A DNA stretch of 64,000 nt from Climacium dendroides (lineage: Eukaryota; Streptophyta; Bryopsida; Hypnales; Climaciaceae), in assembly GCA_950106755.1 (NCBI GenBank), contig CATNNA010000007.1:1302001-1366000 (forward strand). Direction: 5' to 3'. Under the pieces are notes generated by a model that had not been told where the DNA came from, made no database searches, and saw only the letters and a list, made by a program, of their open reading frames with translations. Made by a program: the position numbers and the translations under genes. Positions 56,412-64,000 of this stretch are shown here, in pieces (the first letter of the stretch is position 1; each line of letters opens with the position of its first letter).

Positions 56412-57736
56412 CTTAGTATATCAAGTTTGTAGAATTAGAGGTTGGTGTTACTTTATCCATGACTTGAGGATAATATATTAATGTTTATCGTTTGGTTAGC
56501 AAGTATTGTGGATATAAAATGGCAGTGGCACTAGGGTTCTAATCAATTAGAACAAAATTATCTTTGAATCAAAGATAATTTATTCTAGCAATTCATAATA
56601 CATATTTATTATTGCAAATGGCTTTAGTGCATAATTTTCATGAGTATAGAAAGCATGTAGAATGAATATTAGTTTGACAACTTTTTTTCCATCTTACATC
56701 AATTTATGATCTAACTATTCATCACTATTAGATATCTACTTGATATTGCTTCTGTTGACACTGTGACTTTGATAGAGGTGTAATGTCTTCAACAATGAGT
56801 ATTGTTAACAATGCTCTATCTTTGACTTAAAGATAACAAAGTTTGAAGAAAATTGTGTTTTCTACTAATTTGCATTGGTTTAAATAATATAATTTTCAGA
56901 CATGCATTTCTACTTTTATATATTATCTTCATTCCGAAGATAATCAAGGCAATGATCAATGTGGTTTGCTTGAGAGTTCTTGTGTACTTTGTAATTTTCA
57001 AGGTCTAGTGCTTGTGGGGTCTACAATGCTTGTGTCTCCGTATTATCTTCAACTCGAGGGTAATCAAGTTTCAGACATAACTACTAGGAAGAGAGCATGG
57101 CTGGGCTACCTAATAGTTTGATGGTGTTTTTGAATTAATCTTTGAGTCAAGGGTAATTAACCTCGACTTGAAAGTATGATTTTTGATTATTTAATGAACC
57201 CTAAGTCGTGAATCCTCAATGTCCGCAATGTAAATCCTAATTCTTAAACCCCAAACCTAAATGTATGTATAGTGGAAGTAGATACCTACAAGTTAAATTT
57301 GTTGCAGAGACCTTCAACGCTTCTCCAAATTAGAATTGCAAATGCTTGAGGTAGACCAAGAGCATAGCTGTACAAAAAATGGACAGAATGCATAACTAAA
57401 CTTAGTTGCTGATTTTCACAACTGTCCCTTCACAAGCACCTCCCTGGCTCATTCTACGTGACTTTTGTAAACTAGAATGTAGAGAAAATGAAAACCTCAA
57501 GTACTTAGAATATGCATAATAACCACATGCGGAAAGGAGTTAAAGAAAAAAAATAGAATGAAAACAAGTATACTTAGACCTCCTGGAGCGTAACGAGAAT
57601 GTCGTCTATTTCCACCAACAATGTGAACTTTGGCAACCTTGTGCAAACTATGAGTGATGACCTTGTGCACCGTGCGGCAACCTCGTGCGGCAACCTTGTA
57701 CAAACCAGACAAAGAAGATAATAATTGTAGCAAAGT
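56412..57736. other. AT-rich stretch with dispersed palindromes
   Basis: TATCTT-type palindromes at 56556-56580 (perfect arms), 56816-56836, 56922-56944, 57042-57064 and about 57133-57158. No gene otherwise; the repeated CGTGCGGCAACC near 57670 is short. Confidence 0.6.
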
Positions 57737-58470
57737 AGAGTAGATTGATGAGAAGACCAAAAACCTTGAATATCGTCTCACCTACATGTCGTTCTCGCTT
57801 CAAGAGGAGAAGAAAGTACTACGACAGATGAAGGACCTGGCCAAGTTACGTGAGGTTGTGAAGGATTACAACGACAAAGTAGAGAAAACCTCTCAGAATG
57901 ATGGCTTGAGGACAACTTTGATTGAAAACATCAAGGAAAAACAAGCTACTCAATAGTTGAAAGGCGCAAGAGTAAAAGCAAGAGCAGAAGAAGGTGATCT
58001 TGGAAATTAAGGAAAAAGAGGCTTCACAAGTGATTAATGTTTCTACCTTAATTGACGAAAGGAATACAACTTATGATAGAATGAAAGTTTTATGAGACAA
58101 AGTGAAGTAGTTCCTGACTGAGTTCCGGGCCAAGGAAGATGAATTTTAGGAAAAAGAGCGGGAATGGAGGGAACAACAAGCTGTAGAGAGGAAACTCACA
58201 TTTGAAAAGAGGAAGACCGAGAGGTTAGAGAAGGAACAATATCAAAAACAAAAATATGACACCTTATACAGACAAGATCATCTTATGTGATCAACTCTTG
58301 CATTACTTTCAGAAATATGTCCCTATGGCAGAAGATATAACTTCAAACCCCACCTCTTCCAAGGTAGAAATCCAAAACCCTAAGGGTGTTGGAAATGTGA
58401 TATTCTTTAAAAAAAGCAGAAACGATAATGATCTTTCGCCTTGCATAAACAAAAGGGATCACTAGTAGCA
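57737..58470 (+). pseudogene. Proton pump interactor (PPI1)-like pseudogene
   Basis: Reads IDEKTKNLEYRLTYMSFSLQ, EEKKVLRQMKDLAKLREVV, the pattern of the PPI conserved block (NLEYRIKHESISLAEEKQ-like, from memory of the family). Later TEFRAKEDEF, stop, EKEREWREQQAVERKLTFEK, then in another frame IILCDQLLHYFQKYVP, matching the family's ALCDxLxxYL end. At least six stops and two shifts. PPI proteins bind the regulatory end of plasma-membrane H+-ATPase; this copy is dead. Confidence 0.6.
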
Positions 58471-58559
58471 CTTTAGAATACAACTTGACGAGGAACCAAA
58501 ATAGAATGCCACTATCACCAAGATTGAGGGAAGCAGACAAACCCCCAAACCCCTGCTAA

Positions 58560-58699
58560 GCCGCCAACGCAGGTTTGAGATGTTGGTTTGGAATGCAAGT
58601 TCGGAATGCCAAGCTGCCAATGTAAGTTCGGGATGTTAGTTTAGAATGCAAATTTGGTATGCCGAGCCACTAATGCAAATTTGGGATGCAGGTTTGGAA
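58560..58699. repeat. 53-bp tandem repeat, 2.6 copies
   Basis: Units at 58560-58612, 58613-58665 and a partial to 58699, each with GCYGCCAAYGYARGTT and GATGTTRGTTTRGAATGCAA. Not palindromic, though of the same period as the array at 10025. Confidence 0.75.
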
Positions 58700-60997
58700 A
58701 CAAGTAATTAATATTGGGCCTCTAACCCTTAAACTTCAGCTTGGTCACTATGGTAATCAACCCTTTTGGAATCATGTGACACCATTTAGTTTAAAAAAAT
58801 CAAAATATTCATTGGGAGTCAAACTATTGTAGAAGATTTCCCCTTTCTACCCCTAATTCCAAGGATGAATAGTTGTATTTCTGTCCTACACAAGAGAATT
58901 ATTTGTCATTCATTGGATGCAAAACATCCACCTCGACATTGAAGGGCTAAACAAGAAATGTATAGCCAGATCAAAATGTGAGGTCAATCTAGGTGTGCTC
59001 AATGAAAATTGTCAAAATTATTTTTCATAAAATACATAATTGTCTTCAAACTCTTACACTTCATGAAATTCAGAATCCTAGTACATTAATTAGGTGATAT
59101 ATACTAAGTCTACATCAACATTTTGTGTAGGCTAAAAGAATAGGAGGACGATAATAAAGAAAAAATAACAATAATGACAAAATTTCACAAGTCTAACTTT
59201 GTAGTAACTAAAAAGACCTTATAATTGAATCAATAACTTTGCCAATGAACTTCAAGTGAAACTTCATTCAATGGAATTCAATATTCAAATATACCACATA
59301 AGTTCACATTCAATACAAAGTTTTGAATATATTTTAATTAGACTTTTGTAGTCGAAGGCTATTTTTACATTGTCAGCTACTAAACTAACTTATTAAAATA
59401 GACCAAAAACTTTACATGCTAATAAATCTCAACTCCAAAGTCTGTAAAATGTTTTAATATTTAGTTTCTCATTTCTCTTGTACCTCTTCACACAATTGAA
59501 GGTCTATGTCTTTCTTAATAGGAGACTTCTAAAGTATAGGGCATGGCTTGTGATTTCCATGCATCACCTCTAGCAAAAAAAACTAGTAGTGGTTTAAATT
59601 TAATTGGGATGATCATGGTTCCTACACTTCCTATACATTTACAGCTTGTACATATTTATTTCCCCTTTCTTCTCACACAAATTCCATGACATTTGGAACT
59701 TGTTTTTTTTTAAACTATAGGCCATAGCTCTTGATTTTTATGCCTTACTATTGAATGAATGATTATTAATATTGCTTTATGCAATCAGTTGTCATTCATT
59801 ACAATTATAATTCTGCTGTTTTTATTTGAAGAGCACAGATTTATAAGAATTGTTTATCCACTATTCAACATGTCTATCATTGTGTCCTTCGAAGAAATGA
59901 TTCGTTTGATGCATAATTGGCTTTAAGTTGTACCATTATTGTACAAGGACATTGCAATGTTTGAATGATGACCTTTGCTTTAATTAGGTATCATTGAATC
60001 ATAGTTGTAGTTATTCCAAGTGACTCATGATTGATAGCATACTTTATCTAATTCCATCTCTTATGAATTATCATAATTGAGAGGGAGGTTTAAGCACTCA
60101 TAAATGATTGTCAAATATTCTATGCATCCACTTACATGATATTTTTATTTGCAAATAAATAATGTATTGTATAGGTTTCTAAAGTTAAATCTTGATGATT
60201 TGTTTATTTAAAACACAAAATTATTGAAAAAATTAAAATTATACCTTTGTGGAAGGCTTTACTTTATGAAAATTTGTGAACAATTGATCTACATTTTAAA
60301 ATTTCCCTCAAGTATTAAGGCCATATTCATTAAAATGAGACAAAATGGTCATTTTGAGAACTTAAGTCTCTTCCTTTCAAAGATAAGTTGTTGAAGGCAA
60401 AGATAAATATAGGCGACACTTTTGCTAATTCATCAAGATTGAAATGAGAAATATATAATGGATATGAAGATCAAAGTCTATTACATTTTGTTAAAACTTA
60501 GAGCAATCGAATATACCAAGAATATGAAGATAAGAAATGGAATCCCACAAGGGTGGGAAAAAAGTATTTGACATTTATACAGGTGGTCACTTTACATTGG
60601 AGGACATGATTTTACTTGAGAACCCATGTACATATGAAACAATTTATTTCACTTGTATATATTTCTCACGTAAAAAATAATATCATTCTCGATAATTGTA
60701 CTCTTAGTAATTTTAATGAGTGAATAGTGTAAATATATAGAAGCCATGTGCACATGAAGCACTTGTCTCTGCTAAATAATGTATGTGAATAAATGTTCTA
60801 TAAATAATAATGACCCCTATAAGAAATTTAGTATATTCCAAACAACAACCAATTTGTTAATCTTCCTTCTTGGTGTAGGAATTGGTCTTCCCTGCCTCAT
60901 TGATTGCCTCTACTACTTTCAATTGGGACAACCCTTTGAAGATATCTTCATGTTGAAAAGGTCTTAGTTGATCACTTGCATAAAGTACAAGACAACC
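58700..60997. other. AT-rich stretch, no gene seen
   Basis: Only short frames; none has a recognisable motif. No transposon ends noted apart from the LTR start at 60998. Confidence 0.5.
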
Positions 60998-63900
60998 TGT
61001 GGGAGCACGGGAATCCAGTCTTTAGGTTTAGAAGGGAAATAAGGGGAATAGAGCTTCTTACTCCCTATTTTTTTTTGTTTTTCGTTAGAAAAGTAGACCA
61101 TAAGTAGTTAGGAACCGGATACCGGAATAAGGTTACTTTAGAATAGATAATAGTGTTAACAAAAGTAACCGGAAACCAGAAGTCCGGAAACGGCATAGAT
61201 AGATCAGGAGTAGGTCAGAGTGATTTTTATTAGAAACCGGAAATCGGAAGAAAATAAAGGACCGGAGACCGGAAACGGAAGACAAACAATCCGGGTGTAA
61301 CGGGTGCCTATCTAGTTCTAGACCACACTTGAGTGCGGGTCTATTTTGAAGAAAACGGTCACCTGTAACGGCCCCGGGTGAGTGAAGCCCTAGAAATAGG
61401 AGGGGCAGGTGGTTGAGACCTCCTTTTGCGGGGAAACTACCTTGAGAAGAGACTGGTGAAGAGCATTCGAGGTGTACTTATATGTCAGCCAGAGAGAAGA
61501 GTTACGGGCTCAGTTTATGGACCGGATTAAGGACAGACGGGTCTCGAGAGGAGAGTTCACTTAGAAGTTCACGTATGAGTGTGGAGTTATAAGTGTATTG
61601 GTGAGGCGACTCTTGAGGAGGATCCTTGAGCGGAATAGGAAGACTAGAGCGCGAGTGATTGTGAGACTCCAAAGAGTGATTCCGGTCATTGAGAGGGTTG
61701 GAAGAAACAGTCCACGATGGTGAGAGAAGAGGTAGTTGTATCCTTGCGCATGGTGAAGCCGGTGGTACCAATGGATCCACGAGAGAAAGCGGAGCTAGAA
61801 GACCTCCGGCAGATGAGGTGTGAGGGGTTTCTAGCCCGGCCATGGAATTTGAAAGATGAGGAGATTGTGAGGGAGGTAATCAGCGCGCCATTAAGGAAGT
61901 GGAAGGGGACGTCGAGGAGCCGGCCCGAGGATTGGACTCTAACACAGTGGAGGGAGACGTACGATTTCAGGAAGACGGACAAGGGACCGGCTTCTCGGAC
62001 GGATCGCTTCTACGTGGGTAAGTTCCAGAATCCCCCAACGAAGAAGGATGGTTTCCCTGTGGCAGAGTGCATAAATGGTAGGGAGAAACGATTAATGAAG
62101 TATCTAGCAGCAATCCTTAGTCCAGAGCAACCAAACAGGATTACGGTCACCTTGGTGAACACTATTTTCGGTGCACTGTCGGGTGACCGAAAAATAGATT
62201 GGGGCGTAGTGATGAGAGATCAGATAAAGAGATTGGTAGGAGGTATAGGGAAGTCTAAGCCTTCCCCTATAACCCCTTTTCTCTACCACTTGTACCAAGC
62301 ACATGGCTGGCTTACAAATAGAGAGTTAGATTCATACGATACGGCCAAAGCCATGTCAGAATTCGAAATAGAAGACCTAGATGAGGAAGCCGGGCAGGAA
62401 GAGGAAGATTCAGAGGCGGATACTATACCGGTTGAGGAAGCTAAGTTACAGTGGAGGAGGCAGGACCGGAAGGACAAAGACCTAGAAATAGGAGAGGGTA
62501 GTAAGGGTGTCGATCCGGTCTGGAACCAAGATCCCCTGGGTCGGATTGTAAAGGAACTCAGTGAGTTCCGGGTCCAGTACAAGAAGAATCAAGAGTCCAT
62601 TCAAGAACTATGCCAATTGTTGAAGATCAGTCAACCGCAGCAACTGGTTTCCCAATTGGACCGGAAGATGAAAGAGGCGGTGAAGAGAGAGTTGAGCGAA
62701 GCCACGCGTAAGGTGGACGAGCTAAAGAAGGAGCTGGAGGAGAAGAGAGAAGAATTGGACCAACAAAAGAGGTTCACCAAAACAACCTCAAAGAATCTTC
62801 AGGCGATTCGGGAGTTCATCGGCAATCCGAGCGAAGTTATCAACAAAGCAATGTTGTTTAATGAGAAGGTGATGGAGACCGGAAAGCAAATTCTAGCCAA
62901 CCTTAAGATGGCGCTAGTGTCCTACCACTGCAAGATGGAGGCAATAGTGGAGCTACTGCACGAGGTGATGAAGGAGGTAGAAGAATGAAGAGAGCGGGAG
63001 CAGGGACCGAAAACGGAACCAGAACTCGCACTAGCACCCCTTCCGGACACCGAAGAAGAAGTACAGGCGAAGGACAAGGTGGAGGACGTGCCAAGCTCTT
63101 CCATCCGGTCAGAGCCTAAAAGAGAAATGACTTCCCTACTGGGGGAAGTAACTGACATTGCTCTTAATGCAACGCGAGCAGTAGAGGCTGCTGAGGAAGA
63201 GAAGACCGGAGAAGTGGAGACAGCAAGCAAGGTGAAGGAAACATCGGAGGAGGTGAAGGCCACAGTTGAAGAAAAGACGAGATTTTGACTGGAACCGTCC
63301 GAGAAGAAGAACGTGCCCAAACCAGAGCTGAGCAACAAGTTTATCGACTTAAGTGAGTTATCTCTAGTTTCTCCAACTCCTCCTGCAAAGACACAAAAGG
63401 TATTTCCTTCCACCCCACTCAACTTAGCTTTGGGAAGCGAAACTAGGTCAAGGGAGGAAAGGAAGACCGGATCACAGGGGCAAGGATCCGGGAAGGGTAG
63501 AACGATTGAGGAAACCACTCCTCAGAGTGCTAGGGCCAATATTCCGCCCACACCAACCACGCAGAAGAAGAAGCCTCCAATTATGTCAACACAGAAGAAG
63601 AGGACGATTCTAGAGGACGATGACGAGGAGGAAGAAGAAGAAGAAGAAGAAGAGGACAAGGATGAAGAATTCGGAACTGAGGAAGACTCGGAGTCGTATT
63701 CTGACCCGGATCAAGCACTGGCAGAGACTCGGGCAACTAAGGCTACAGCATCCAAGAAGAAGAAGCTTGCTGCTCGGGGTAAGGTACGCTAGGGACAGAA
63801 GACCGGAACCGGAAAGAAGCCGGCCACGAAGAAGTTAAGAACTTAGGAAGTTACGTAGGGTAAATTTCTGAGGATAGGGTGGTGAAAATCTAAAGTTTTG

Positions 63901-64000
63901 GGATAGTTGTACATAATTAGGAAAATTACTTTTTGAGTGACACGGCCACTAGCAATTGGAATGTGACCGGGTCCGTAATTATAGGATCTGAGATCCACTT
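60998..64000 (+). mobile_element. LTR J, ORF-bearing, runs off the window
   Basis: Starts TGTGGGAGCACGGGAATCC, preceded by CAACC. Nearly identical to LTR E over the shared part. A TATA-like CTTATATG is at 61478, 480 bp in. The 3' end is outside the window, so whether it is solo or part of a full element is unknown. Confidence 0.85.
61717..63792 (+). pseudogene. LTR-encoded coiled-coil protein (copy J), best preserved
   Basis: 692 codons with only two TGA stops (62986, 63286), both one C-to-T change from CGA. N-terminal domain about residues 1-210: VSLRMVKPVVPMDP, WNLKDEEIVREVISAPLRKW, LAAILSPEQPNRITVTLVNT, IFGALSGDRKIDWG, ITPFLYHLYQAHGWLTNREL. Acidic linker to about residue 265, a coiled coil around 310-355 (ELKKELEEKREELDQQKR), NKAMLFNEKVMETGKQI, then a charged tail with a glutamate run (63625-63660) and a lysine-rich end (SKKKKLAARGKVR). 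No zinc knuckle, protease or other enzyme motif is visible. It resembles a structural or nucleic-acid-associated protein; function unknown. Confidence 0.8.

Noticed and set aside
58700..60997. Origin, centromere or matrix-attachment reading of the AT-rich block
   Set aside because: AT-richness alone is no evidence; no repeats or motifs support it.

Overview
The window looks like nuclear DNA from a land plant with a large, repeat-filled genome. It has spliced genes with GT/AG boundaries, a Ty3/gypsy-type pol, CACTA-type DNA transposons and decayed copies of plant gene families (FCP1-like phosphatase, proton-pump-interactor-like protein). I cannot name the species; the retroelement style would fit a non-flowering lineage, but that is only an impression.

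Most of the sequence belongs to one family of very long LTRs. Each LTR starts TGTsrCA or TGTrrG, ends in a CTRCGACA-like end and, where both ends are visible, has a 5-bp target duplication. One copy (26342-29775) lies directly after a pol reading frame and a purine-rich tract, which identifies these units as LTRs. Eight of the ten copies carry, inside the LTR, a coding frame of about 560-690 codons. It has a conserved N-terminal domain, an acidic linker, a coiled coil and usually a lysine-rich tail. In most copies a TATA box precedes the frame by about 300 bp and a second TATA box follows it, so the frame sits where U3 should be. Two shorter LTRs (5198-7014, 32449-34407) have both TATA boxes but no frame between them. 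An LTR-borne, probably U3-encoded protein kept by many solo LTRs is the most unusual thing here.

Layout. 1-8.2 kb: a 47-bp minisatellite with a palindromic core, then a broken DUF7869-family gene split by an ORF-less solo LTR. 8.2-10.9 kb: AT-rich DNA and a 53-bp palindromic array. 10.9-21.8 kb: an LTR in a coding exon, itself split by a second element (K) that contains a third LTR. 21.8-31.5 kb: gene fragments, the gypsy pol with its 3' LTR, and half of another LTR. 31.5-37.3 kb: a gene fragment, an ORF-less LTR and a multi-exon gene. 37.3-42.5 kb: a CACTA element with a 3-bp target duplication that splits one exon of that gene and carries another LTR. 42.5-48.5 kb: end of that gene, an FCP1-like pseudogene and minus-strand exons. 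48.5-55.6 kb: two oppositely oriented solo LTRs 60 bp apart in one exon. 55.6-61 kb: start of that minus-strand gene, a proton-pump-interactor-like pseudogene and AT-rich DNA. 61-64 kb: a further LTR running off the end.

Removing each insertion plus one target duplication restores the flanking reading frame in five places, so these exons were functional before insertion. Nearly all frames now contain TAG, TGA or TAA codons of the kind expected from C-to-T decay. Two families of short palindromes (cores GGGAGATCTCCC and TATCTTcgAgTcgAAGATA) are scattered through the non-LTR DNA; no standard feature type explains them.
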